From positions 2,976,001 through 3,040,000 of the forward strand of contig NZ_CP095043.1 of assembly GCF_022919175.1 (NCBI RefSeq): a stretch of 64,000 nucleotides of DNA, in the 5' to 3' direction. This document shows, piece after piece, positions 43,802 through 51,337 of the stretch. The DNA comes from Leucobacter rhizosphaerae (lineage in GTDB: Bacteria; Actinomycetota; Actinomycetes; Actinomycetales; Microbacteriaceae). Numbering within the stretch: position 1 is the stretch's first letter; every line of letters starts with the position of its first letter. The notes under the pieces were generated by a model, which was not told where the DNA came from, did not search any database, and saw only the letters and a list, made by a program, of their open reading frames with translations. The translations under genes and the position numbers were made by a program.

Positions 43802-44488
43802 TTAGAGGGCGGGCAGTGCCAGGTCGCCCGACGCGATGTCGAGCGGTCCGACGGCGCTGATCGGCACCGCACGGCCCTCGGCCAGGCGGTACTGGCAGCC
43901 GACGATCCCGAGCCGGCCCGCAGCGACCGCGTCGCTGATGATCCGTGAGCTGCGGAGCAGGGCGTTCACCGTGCCGCCGAGGTGGACCCGGCCGACGGCG
44001 TCGGGGTCGATGAGGTCGCGGTCGACGTAGGGGGTGTTCCGGTTCTCGCGCATCCAGAGGTGCTGCACAGCGGGCAGGATCGGCTGCAGCGTGTTCTCGA
44101 CGGCGACCGGCACGGGATCCGGATCCTGCGCCATCAGATCGATGGACGCGGCAACGGCGCCGCACGAGTCGTGCGCCAGCACCACGATGATCGCGACGCC
44201 GAGATTCGCCACCGCGTACTCCATGGACGCCACGATCGACTCCGCCACGACGTGCCCCATGTTGCGTGCGACGAACAGGTCGCCCAGGCCGGCGTCGAAG
44301 ATGATCTCGGCCGCGAGCCGCGAGTCGGAGCAGCCGAAGAGGGCGGCATCCGGGTTCTGCACACTCGCGAGCTCGTTGCGTCGCTCGACGTCCTGCCGCG
44401 GGTGCTGCGGCCCGCCCGCGATGAAGCGGGCGTTGCCCGCCGCGAGGGCGTCCCAGGCGGTCTGCGGGCTGACACGGGGTGCGGTCAC
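43802..44488 (-). CDS. Beta-class carbonic anhydrase
   Basis: 228-residue zinc enzyme interconverting CO2 and bicarbonate. The zinc ligands lie in FGCSDSRLAAE (Cys and the Asp-Arg pair) and LAHDSCGAV (His and Cys). The length is normal. Its ATG overlaps the stop of the DUF4245 gene by four bases, so it is translationally coupled to it. With fumC downstream it forms part of the xseB-DUF4245-carbonic anhydrase-fumC group. Confidence 0.92.
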   Translation of the reverse strand: MTAPRVSPQTAWDALAAGNARFIAGGPQHPRQDVERRNELASVQNPDAALFGCSDSRLAAEIIFDAGLGDLFVARNMGHVVAESIVASMEYAVANLGVAIIVVLAHDSCGAVAASIDLMAQDPDPVPVAVENTLQPILPAVQHLWMRENRNTPYVDRDLIDPDAVGRVHLGGTVNALLRSSRIISDAVAAGRLGIVGCQYRLAEGRAVPISAVGPLDIASGDLALPAL

Positions 44489-45180
44489 GAGGTCTCCTCT
44501 GCGGTGGGGGTGGAATCGGTGGTCTGCGGGCCGTCGACCGAGGCGGCGACCTCGGTGGCGAGCACCCGCAGCGTGCCGGCGGTGTCCGTGCCGTAGACGA
44601 GCAGGGCGCCGTCGCCGGTGTCGGCGGCGAGGCCGAAGAGCATGTTCGCCTGGTCGGGGCTGCGGTCGGAGTGGTCGTACACGATCCAGTCCAGGCCGCC
44701 GAGGCGTTCGGTGCCGGTGGGGGACTGCTGCTCGAGCTGCGTCGCGATCCAGGCCTCGTCGACGGGGGAGCCGTCGGCGGTGAACGCCTGCACGACGGCC
44801 GCGTACGCGTCATCCGCGGTCGTGTAGTTGATCTGCCAGTACGTGATGCCCTCGGACTGGCGGAGCACGGCCTGCTTGGCCTTCCACCCCTCGGGCACAT
44901 CGGGTGCCGCCAGTGTGCGGCCGGCACTCGGCGAGGCCTCGGCCGCGAGGGTCACGACGTCGACCGAGCGATCCTCGAAGCCGCCCGTTCCGCGGGGAAC
45001 CATGAGGAAGATGACGAGCACGAGCCCCAGGCTGACGAGCAGCGACAGCACGAGGTTGTTGACCGTCTTGCGCGCCCGGTAGTTGTGGGAGTCGATGGCC
45101 TTGCGCGCCGCCGTCTCCGCGGGGGTCTCCGGGCGACCGAGACCGGCCACCTCCACGGGCGGCTTCTGCTGCTTCGCCAC
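44485..45180 (-). CDS. DUF4245 domain-containing membrane protein
   Basis: 231-residue actinobacterial protein of unknown function. One transmembrane helix is at about residues 43-61 (VLSLLVSLGLVLVIFLMVP); the rest is predicted outside. WKAKQAVLRQSEGITYWQINY and LGGLDWIVYDHSDRS fit the DUF4245 family, which commonly sits next to xseB and fumC or glpX in this group. It starts two bases after the xseB stop. Confidence 0.8.
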   Translation of the reverse strand: MAKQQKPPVEVAGLGRPETPAETAARKAIDSHNYRARKTVNNLVLSLLVSLGLVLVIFLMVPRGTGGFEDRSVDVVTLAAEASPSAGRTLAAPDVPEGWKAKQAVLRQSEGITYWQINYTTADDAYAAVVQAFTADGSPVDEAWIATQLEQQSPTGTERLGGLDWIVYDHSDRSPDQANMLFGLAADTGDGALLVYGTDTAGTLRVLATEVAASVDGPQTTDSTPTAEETS

Positions 45181-45182
45181 GG

Positions 45183-45476
45183 CTACTCGGTGCCCTCGGT
45201 GCCGGCGTTGTCGTTGCCAGTGCTGTCGGTGTTGGCGTTGTCAGTGCCGGCGCCGTTCGCCGTGCCGGCGCCCTGCCGCGCGGCCTCCAGGCGCTGGCGC
45301 GCTCCCAGCAGCCACTCCTCGCAGCGTGCGGCCAGGGCCTCGCCCCGCTCCCACAGTTGGATCGACTCTTCGAGCGTCGAGCCGCCCTGCTCGAGGCGGC
45401 CGACCACCTGCACGAGCTCGTCGCGTGCCTGCTCGTAACTGAGCTCGGCGGGATCCTGGAGGGCAGGGGAAGACAT
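45183..45476 (-). CDS. xseB: Exodeoxyribonuclease VII small subunit
   Basis: 97-residue small subunit that binds XseA to make exonuclease VII, which degrades single-stranded DNA from either end. [20 protein letters not shown] and [20 protein letters not shown] are typical. The last 25 residues are an unusual Gly/Asn/Thr repeat tail. The ATG at 45476 is seven bases after TAAGCT (45489-45484), so it appears to have its own leaderless promoter; xseA is 5.8 kb away rather than adjacent. Confidence 0.9.
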   Translation of the reverse strand: MSSPALQDPAELSYEQARDELVQVVGRLEQGGSTLEESIQLWERGEALAARCEEWLLGARQRLEAARQGAGTANGAGTDNANTDSTGNDNAGTEGTE

Positions 45477-45521
45477 GGCTCCCAGCTTACAGCCGCCGGC
45501 TGGAGGGATGGGCGAGTGCGC

Positions 45522-45595
45522 CTCAGGCGGTGCTCACAGCTCAGGCGGATGGAAACCGGGGCTTCCAACCGCCTGACGTGCGAGCACCGCCTGAG
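45522..45595. repeat. Nested long palindrome D
   Basis: Perfect 14-base outer arms CTCAGGCGGTGCTC (45522-45535) and GAGCACCGCCTGAG (45582-45595) enclose a second inverted repeat with 14-base arms and one mismatch (45541-45554, 45563-45576). The word CAGGCGG or its complement occurs four times. Lies in the 156-base gap between the sugar permease end and xseB. Confidence 0.8.
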
Positions 45596-45632
45596 CCGTC
45601 CGGGATGCCGAGATCCAGGATCCCGGCCCCGC

Positions 45633-46643
45633 CTAGGTGGTCGCGGCCGGGGTTTCCTCCCGCACCGCCTTTTTCCCGAGCTTCGCCCAGGAGCTCCGGA
45701 TCATGCGCTGGATCGAACTGTCGAGGGCGACCGCGACGATCAGCGTTGCGCCGATGAGGATGGTCTGCAGGAACGGCGACGCCTGCATGAACACGAGGCC
45801 CGCGCGCAGCACCCGGAAGAAGAGGAGACCGGCCACGACCCCGCTGATGCGGCCGACCCCGCCCTCGAACGCGATGCCGCCGAGCAGCACGACCGTGAGG
45901 GCCTCGAGCTCGAGCCCCGAGCCGATGTTCGGGTTCGCCGACTGCACCTTCGCGGAGAGGAACATGCCGGCGAGGGCGGCGAATGCCCCGGTCGCGACGA
46001 ACAGCAGGAAGCGCGAGCGCTTGACGTTCACGCCCATGAGCCGGGCCGCGCGCTCGTTGCCGCCGATCGCCTTGACCTCTTTGCCGAACTTGGTGTGGTT
46101 CAGCACGTACCAGCCGAGCGCGATGACCACCACGAGGGCGACGATCTGGATCGGCACGGGGCCGATCTTCATCGTGCCGATGGCGCGGAACGTCTCCGGG
46201 AGCTCGGCGCGCGGGATCGTGCGGCCGTCCGAGAGGAGCAGAGCGAATCCGCCCCACACGCTGAGCGCGCCCAGCGTGACCACGAACGAGTTCAGCCCCA
46301 TATAGGAGACGAGGAACCCGTTCAGCGCCCCGGTGAGCACGCCGGTGCCGATCGCGACGAGGAAGCCGAGAAGCGTCGAGCCGGTCGAGCTCATCGTGAG
46401 GCCGCCGGTGATCGCGGCCGCGGATGCGACGGATCCCACCGAGAGGTCGATCGTGCCCGACATGATGAGGAAGGCGGCCGGGATCGCGATCAGCCCGAGC
46501 TCGGCGGCCTGCAGCAGGATGCTCTGCCCGTTCGCGAAGCTGAAGAAGTTGGGGCGGAGGATCGAGAAGACCGCGACCAGCACGATCAGCGCGAGGAAGA
46601 TGCCGTTCTTGGCGGCGAAGATCTTGATGCGTTCTGCGTTCAT
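45633..46643 (-). CDS. Sugar-type (CUT2) ABC transporter permease, RbsC-like
   Basis: 336-residue permease with about ten hydrophobic helices. SILLQAAELGLIAIPAAFLI and MSGTIDLSVGSVASAAAI are the RbsC-family hallmarks, as is GAINGFLV-like GALNGFLVSYMGLNSFVVTLG. Its start is 12 bases after the ATPase stop. It completes a ribose-type importer whose substrate is unknown. The gene ends 38 bases from palindrome D. Confidence 0.9.
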   Translation of the reverse strand: MNAERIKIFAAKNGIFLALIVLVAVFSILRPNFFSFANGQSILLQAAELGLIAIPAAFLIMSGTIDLSVGSVASAAAITGGLTMSSTGSTLLGFLVAIGTGVLTGALNGFLVSYMGLNSFVVTLGALSVWGGFALLLSDGRTIPRAELPETFRAIGTMKIGPVPIQIVALVVVIALGWYVLNHTKFGKEVKAIGGNERAARLMGVNVKRSRFLLFVATGAFAALAGMFLSAKVQSANPNIGSGLELEALTVVLLGGIAFEGGVGRISGVVAGLLFFRVLRAGLVFMQASPFLQTILIGATLIVAVALDSSIQRMIRSSWAKLGKKAVREETPAATT

Positions 46644-46655
46644 GAGGGCTTCCGT

Positions 46656-48173
46656 TCAGGCGCGGCCGGGGGTGGCCGGGTGGGGCTCGGTCGCATGCGA
46701 GGCGGCGGCATGCGACTCGGCGATCGTGAGCAGCGAGGTCAGGAGGTCGGCGTTGAAGGATTCGGATCGGGGCACCTCGGCGAGGCGGTCGCCGAGCACG
46801 GTGTAGGCGCGGTCGCACATGCTGGCGATCTCATCGGATTCGCTCGACGCGACGATGACGGCGGCGCCGCGACCCGCGGCCGCGCGGGCGGCCTCGACGA
46901 TGTCGAGCTTGGCTCCGACATCGACGCCCTGGGTGGGCTGGGCGAGGATGAGCAGGACGGGCTCGGCGGGGTAGAGCCAGCGCGCGAGCAGGTGCTTCTG
47001 GCGATTGCCGCCGGAGAACTGCGAGACCTCGGCGTCAGCCGAGGGCCCGCGGATGTCGAGGGCCTCCCGGGCGTGCGCGTAGACCTCCGCGCCGGATCGG
47101 GCCGAGACCCACCAGCCCCGAGAGGGGCCCGCGGCGTACCAGGGCAGCATGACGTTGTCGAGCGCAGTCTCAGACGCGATGAGGCCCTCGGTGTCGCGAT
47201 CCGGCGGGACGAAGAAGACGCCGCGCCGGATCGCCTGGGCGGGCGACGCGAAGCGGTGCGTGGTGCCGTCGAGCTCGTACGCGTGCGGCGAGGCGGCGGC
47301 TCCGGCGAGCTGGGCTGCGATCCCGAATTGCTCGCCGCCCGCCATGCCGAAGAGTCCGACGACCTCGCCCGCCCGGGCCGCGATCGGACCTCCCGGAGTG
47401 GTCACCGACATGACCTCGCGGCCCGGCTCGACGTGCGTGAAGTCGAGGGAGCGCAGGTCCGGCACGAGCGCTTCTGCCAGCTTCGCCGGGGTGAACCCGC
47501 TCGCGGGCCCGTCGACGACCAGGCGGCCGCCGCGGAGCACGACGATGCGCGTGCAGACCTCCATGATGTCGGGGAGGCGGTGGGAGACGTAGACGACCGC
47601 CACGCCGCGCGCCGCGAAGCCGCGGATGAGTTCGTGCAGGGCGTCGGTCTCGGCGCGACCGAGGGCGGCCGTCGGTTCGTCGAGCAGCAGCACCTTCATC
47701 TCGCCGGAGAGCAGCCCGCGCGCGAGATCGACGAGCTGCCGCTCGCCCAGGCTGAGCGCCTCGACCGGCATGTCGAGCGGGAGCTCGGCGCCGACGGTCG
47801 CGAGCGCCTCCTGGGCGCGGGCGCGCCGCTCGGCCGCACCCGGTGCCTTGCGCGCCAGGAAGAGGTTCTCGAGCACCGACATGTTCGGGGCGAGCGCCGG
47901 CTCCTGGTGGATCACCGTGATCCCGAGCTGCGCGGCCTCGCGAGGGGTGAGCCGGCGGTCGATGTGCACCCCGTCGATGCTGAAGCCGCCGCTGGAGGCC
48001 CCGATCACGCCAGTGGTGACGTTGAACAGTGTGCTCTTGCCGGCGCCGTTGTGCCCGAGGAGACCGACGATCTCACCCGGGGCGACGGCGAACTCGATGT
48101 CCTCGAGCGCGCGGGTGGCGCCGAAATCGACGGTGACGCCGGTGTATGCGAGGCGATGCTCCGCAGTGGCCAT
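46656..48173 (-). CDS. Sugar-type (CUT2) ABC transporter ATP-binding protein, RbsA-like
   Basis: 505-residue double ATPase. The first domain has Walker A GHNGAGKST near residue 40 and Walker B VLLLDEPTAALG; the second has GMAGGEQ in place of a normal P-loop, and FSGGNRQKHLLARWL, typical of RbsA/MglA. The ATG at 48173 lies after GAGAGGAC; the frame is open to 48242 but that part crosses a hairpin. It is 78 bases from the binding-protein gene. Confidence 0.9.
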   Translation of the reverse strand: MATAEHRLAYTGVTVDFGATRALEDIEFAVAPGEIVGLLGHNGAGKSTLFNVTTGVIGASSGGFSIDGVHIDRRLTPREAAQLGITVIHQEPALAPNMSVLENLFLARKAPGAAERRARAQEALATVGAELPLDMPVEALSLGERQLVDLARGLLSGEMKVLLLDEPTAALGRAETDALHELIRGFAARGVAVVYVSHRLPDIMEVCTRIVVLRGGRLVVDGPASGFTPAKLAEALVPDLRSLDFTHVEPGREVMSVTTPGGPIAARAGEVVGLFGMAGGEQFGIAAQLAGAAASPHAYELDGTTHRFASPAQAIRRGVFFVPPDRDTEGLIASETALDNVMLPWYAAGPSRGWWVSARSGAEVYAHAREALDIRGPSADAEVSQFSGGNRQKHLLARWLYPAEPVLLILAQPTQGVDVGAKLDIVEAARAAAGRGAAVIVASSESDEIASMCDRAYTVLGDRLAEVPRSESFNADLLTSLLTIAESHAAASHATEPHPATPGRA

Positions 48174-48217
48174 TCCTGAAGTCCTCTCGACGGTGAGGGG
48201 TGCCGCAGCACCGGGGC

Positions 48218-48244
48218 GGGTGCCGGGCGCGCGGCCCGGCACCC
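48218..48244 (-). promoter_or_regulatory. Stem-loop after the sugar-binding-protein gene
   Basis: Perfect 11-base arms GGGTGCCGGGC and GCCCGGCACCC with a five-base loop, seven bases after the binding-protein stop and before the ATPase gene, the same layout as at 31303-31344. No T-run. Confidence 0.65.
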
Positions 48245-48251
48245 GGAGCTG

Positions 48252-49241
48252 CTACTGGTTCGCCAGGAGGAAGTCCTCGGCGTTTGCGCTCGTGACCTCC
48301 GTGACGGGCACCGTCTGATCCTCGACCGGCTTGCCCTCGGCCGCGTCGACGAGCATCTGCGCGTTCGCCTCGGCGAGCTGGCGGGCCGGTGCGATGTAGG
48401 CGAAGCGCCAGAAGGAGCCCTCCTCCTGGATGATCTCCAGCTCGGCGTCGGTCGCGTCGAGGTTGGCGAGCAGCATGGTCTCGTCGGTCGGGGAGACACC
48501 GGAGTCGGTGAGGGCCTGGTAGGCGCCGAGTGCGGGATCGTTCGCGATCGCGAGCCACACCTTGGTGTTGGGCACGGCGTTCAGCTGGTTCTGCACGGCG
48601 GCGTAGCCGTCGTCGAGGCTCAGCACCTTGTGCTCGGTGATGTTGAGGTTGAGGTTCGCGGCTTCCAGCGCGTCGAGCATGCCCTGCCCACGGAGGCGGC
48701 CGAGGTCCGTGTCGGGCCACCCCAGGAACGCGACGTCGACCTGCTCGTCGCCGTAGGTCTCCTTGATCCACTCCGCGGCCTTCTCGCCCGCTTCCCTGCC
48801 GTCGGCCTCGTGGTCGAGCACGACGGCGGCTTCGACCCCGTCCCAGGTGCTGCCGTACCCGAGCACGGGGATGCCGGCGTCGGTCGCCTGCGTGGTCACG
48901 GCGACCATGGCGTCGGACTGCACCGGGTAGCCCATGATGGCCTTGATGTCGCCGCGCACGATCCAGGACTCCCAGTCCTGCACCTGCGTCTGCGCGTTCC
49001 ACTTCGGATCGTCGGTGACGAACTCGTAGCCGGCGTCGGTGACGATTGTCTCCATGAAGGGGAGCATGTCGTTCCAGATCTGGATGTCGAGCCCGGCGAA
49101 GCTCATCGCGACGGCGCCCTTGGAGCCGCCCGCGTCCCCGCCGCCTCCGGCGGACCCGCTGTCGGAGGTGCAGCCGCTCAGCGCGAGGGCTGCGGCTGAC
49201 GTGAGTGCGACGGCACCCAGGATGCGGCTGAAGCGTTTCAT
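48252..49241 (-). CDS. Sugar-type ABC transporter substrate-binding lipoprotein
   Basis: 329-residue type I periplasmic-binding-fold protein. The signal peptide ends in LSGC (lipobox) followed by a Gly/Ser linker. The mature part has VAMSFAGLDIQIWNDMLPFM, then RGDIKAIMGYPVQSDAMVAV and GIPVLGYGSTWDGVEAAVV, like ribose/galactose-binding proteins; an aromatic-rich site is plausible. The ATG at 49241 follows AGGGAG; a longer frame to 49325 lacks a ribosome site. First gene of the importer operon, with its own promoter upstream. Confidence 0.88.
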   Translation of the reverse strand: MKRFSRILGAVALTSAAALALSGCTSDSGSAGGGGDAGGSKGAVAMSFAGLDIQIWNDMLPFMETIVTDAGYEFVTDDPKWNAQTQVQDWESWIVRGDIKAIMGYPVQSDAMVAVTTQATDAGIPVLGYGSTWDGVEAAVVLDHEADGREAGEKAAEWIKETYGDEQVDVAFLGWPDTDLGRLRGQGMLDALEAANLNLNITEHKVLSLDDGYAAVQNQLNAVPNTKVWLAIANDPALGAYQALTDSGVSPTDETMLLANLDATDAELEIIQEEGSFWRFAYIAPARQLAEANAQMLVDAAEGKPVEDQTVPVTEVTSANAEDFLLANQ

Positions 49242-49323
49242 GTGTGACTCCCTTGTCGTGTGTGCTCGGCCTCCGCGCGGGTGCGTAGAGGCTTGGGCCA
49301 ACCCTGGTCCTGTAGCGTCACCC

Positions 49324-49353
49324 ATAAGACCATGAATAGCTGACGATAGTCAA
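49324..49353 (-). promoter_or_regulatory. Promoter of the sugar importer operon, with a TGAC-GATA-GTCA palindrome
   Basis: Leftward TTGACT (49353-49348), 18-base spacer, TCTTAT (49329-49324). A 12-bp palindrome TGACGATAGTCA at 49341-49352 overlaps the -35, a good place for a regulator. The DNA around it is markedly AT-rich. Confidence 0.5.
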
Positions 49354-49401
49354 TAGGGTTTCTGTTTCATTAATGTTTCGACACTGAAATGTGACTTTCA
49401 A

Positions 49402-49431
49402 TTGTGATTTATCAATTTACGGGGTTACAGT
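49402..49431 (+). promoter_or_regulatory. Promoter of the deacetylase gene
   Basis: Rightward TTGTGA (49402-49407), 18-base spacer, TACAGT (49426-49431). It faces away from the importer promoter about 50 bases to the left. AT-rich GTGA/TTTCA words between them could be operator half-sites. Confidence 0.45.
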
Positions 49432-49501
49432 GGTGGGCACCTCGCCTCAACGTCGCGTCGGCTCGCTTGAGGGATCCACGAACCCTGGAAGGACACTCGC
49501 A

Positions 49502-50623
49502 ATGGAGCGCAGAACCGGATACGTATGGCACGAGCAGTACGCCTGGCACGACACCGGCACGCACGCAGGCATCTACCCGTCTGGCGGGTACGTGCAGCCG
49601 TACCGCAACTTCGAGAGCCCCGAGTCGAAGGCCCGTTTCGCGGGCCTCGTCGAGGTGTCCGGGCTGCTCGAGCAGCTGGTGCGGGTGCCCGCGCGGCAGG
49701 TGACCGAGGAGGATCTGCTCCGGGTGCACACGCCGGGGCACGTGGAGCGGATCCGGACGCAGTCCGAGGCCGGGGGCGGCGATGCCGGTGACGGCTTCTC
49801 GCCCTTCGGTCGCGGCGGCTACGAGCTCGCGCGACTGGCGGCGGGCGGGACTCTCGCTGCGGCGGAAGCCGTGCTCGACGGGACGGTCGACAACGCCTAC
49901 GCGCTCGTGCGCCCGCCGGGCCATCACGCCGAGCCGGATCAGGGGCGCGGCTACTGCCTGTTCGCGAACGTACCGGTGGCGATCGAGGCGCTGCGCGCGG
50001 CCGGGCGGGTGACGCGTGTGGCGATCTTCGACTACGACGTGCACCACGGCAACGGCGCCCAGAAGATCTACTGGGAGGATCCGGACGTGCTCACGATTTC
50101 GGTGCACCAGGATCGGCTCTTCCCGGTCGACAGCGGCATGGTCGATGAGCAGGGCACCGGGCCCGGAGCCGGCACGAACATCAATGTGCCGCTGCCCGCG
50201 GGATCCGGTGATGGTGCGTACTGGTCGGTGGTCGACGAGGTCGCCTGGCCGGCGATCCGCGCGTTCAAGCCCGATATCATTCTCGTGTCGAGCGGCTTCG
50301 ACCCGTCGGCGCTCGACCCGCTGGGGCGCATGAGTGTGACCTCCGGCGGCTTCCGGGGGATCGCCGAGCGCCTGCTCGCGATCGCCGACGAGGCCTGCGA
50401 CGGCAAGATCGTGTTCTCGCACGAGGGCGGCTACTCCGCTGTGCACGTGCCGTTCTGCGGGGTCGCGGTGCTCGAGGCGCTCAGCGGGATCCGCACCGAC
50501 GTCGAGGACCCGTTCAACGTCTCGGTGGGCAACTCGCCGACGCGCGAGCTCACCGAGTGGCAGACCGACGTGATCGAGCGGTCGGCCGAGCTGGCCCGCG
50601 CGCTCGGCCTCGTCGTCGACTGA
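49502..50623 (+). CDS. HDAC-fold deacetylase (class II histone deacetylase / acetylpolyamine amidohydrolase family)
   Basis: 373-residue zinc amidohydrolase; bacterial members remove acetyl groups from polyamines, aminosugars or other small amines. RPPGHHAEPDQGRGYCLFAN carries the His dyad, DYDVHHGNGAQKIYW the Asp and His zinc ligands, SSGFDPSALDPLG the second Asp, and EGGYS the catalytic Tyr, so the site is complete. The ATG at 49502 follows GGAAGGA; the frame is open to 49391 but that part overlaps the promoter. Divergent from a sugar-type importer, suggesting import then deacetylation (inference). Confidence 0.9.
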   Translation: MERRTGYVWHEQYAWHDTGTHAGIYPSGGYVQPYRNFESPESKARFAGLVEVSGLLEQLVRVPARQVTEEDLLRVHTPGHVERIRTQSEAGGGDAGDGFSPFGRGGYELARLAAGGTLAAAEAVLDGTVDNAYALVRPPGHHAEPDQGRGYCLFANVPVAIEALRAAGRVTRVAIFDYDVHHGNGAQKIYWEDPDVLTISVHQDRLFPVDSGMVDEQGTGPGAGTNINVPLPAGSGDGAYWSVVDEVAWPAIRAFKPDIILVSSGFDPSALDPLGRMSVTSGGFRGIAERLLAIADEACDGKIVFSHEGGYSAVHVPFCGVAVLEALSGIRTDVEDPFNVSVGNSPTRELTEWQTDVIERSAELARALGLVVD

Positions 50624-50701
50624 GGCCTGGCGGGGCTGGGCGGCCCGTCTGCGCCCGGCGCTGTCCGTGCGGCCCGGGGTCCTATCGTCTCTGCCTACCC
50701 T

Positions 50702-50757
50702 CGAGTGGACGCAAGTGCACCACGTGATTCACCACGCGGTGCACTTGCGTCCACTCG
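50702..50757. repeat. Long perfect palindrome E
   Basis: Perfect 20-base arms (CGAGTGGACGCAAGTGCACC at 50702-50721, its complement at 50738-50757) around a 16-base centre, between convergent deacetylase and Lrp genes. No T-run. Confidence 0.85.
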
Positions 50758-50785
50758 TGCGTGGGTGAGTGGGTGAGTTGCTCCG

Positions 50786-51307
50786 CTAGCGGCCGTTCGC
50801 GAGCGGGAAGATCGGGCGGTGCGTGTGCACCGCCTCGTACAGGAACGTCTCGATGTGCGAGACCCCGGGCACCTCGCGGATCTGCCGGTTGATCAGCGTG
50901 AAGAGCTCGCTCGGCGACGTCGCGTAGACCTCCGAGAGAATGCTGAAGCGACCCGAGCCGAGCACGACGTAGCGAACCCCATCGAATCCGGCGATCCGGT
51001 CGGCCACGGCGTCGATGTCACCCGAGACCTCGATCTGCAGGCTCGCGATGCTGCTGAGCCCCACGGCGTGCGGGCTCGTCACGCCGATGACCCGCACGAC
51101 CCCGCGCTCCTGCAGTCGCTTCACGCGCGCCCGGGCGCCGCCGGGGGTGAGACCCACCTCACTCCCGAGATCCGCGTAGCTCATGCGTCCGTCGCGCTCG
51201 AGGAGCAGGATCAGGCGCTCGTCGAGCGCGTCGAGCGCGCCGGACGGCTCGGGAGCCTCCGCGCGCGGTGCTGCGGCGGCGTCCGGAGTGTTCGATCCCT
51301 GGGTCAT
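50786..51307 (-). CDS. Lrp/AsnC family transcriptional regulator
   Basis: 173-residue regulator. After a polar tail of about 25 residues, LDALDERLILLLERDGRMSY begins the winged helix, with LGSEVGLTPGGARARVKRLQ as recognition region; the C-terminal RAM domain (SIASLQIEVSGDIDAVADRI onward) senses amino acids or related ligands. GATACT-N7 precedes the ATG at 51307. Probably controls the adjacent deacetylase and importer (inference from position). Confidence 0.88.
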   Translation of the reverse strand: MTQGSNTPDAAAAPRAEAPEPSGALDALDERLILLLERDGRMSYADLGSEVGLTPGGARARVKRLQERGVVRVIGVTSPHAVGLSSIASLQIEVSGDIDAVADRIAGFDGVRYVVLGSGRFSILSEVYATSPSELFTLINRQIREVPGVSHIETFLYEAVHTHRPIFPLANGR

Positions 51308-51337
51308 AGGATGCAGTATCCCACGCCGCCGTCGAAC

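Noticed and set aside
45357-48179. 940-codon open frame on the + strand
   Set aside because: Antisense to the sugar importer genes, which have complete motifs; the frame is Arg/Asp/His-rich without structure.
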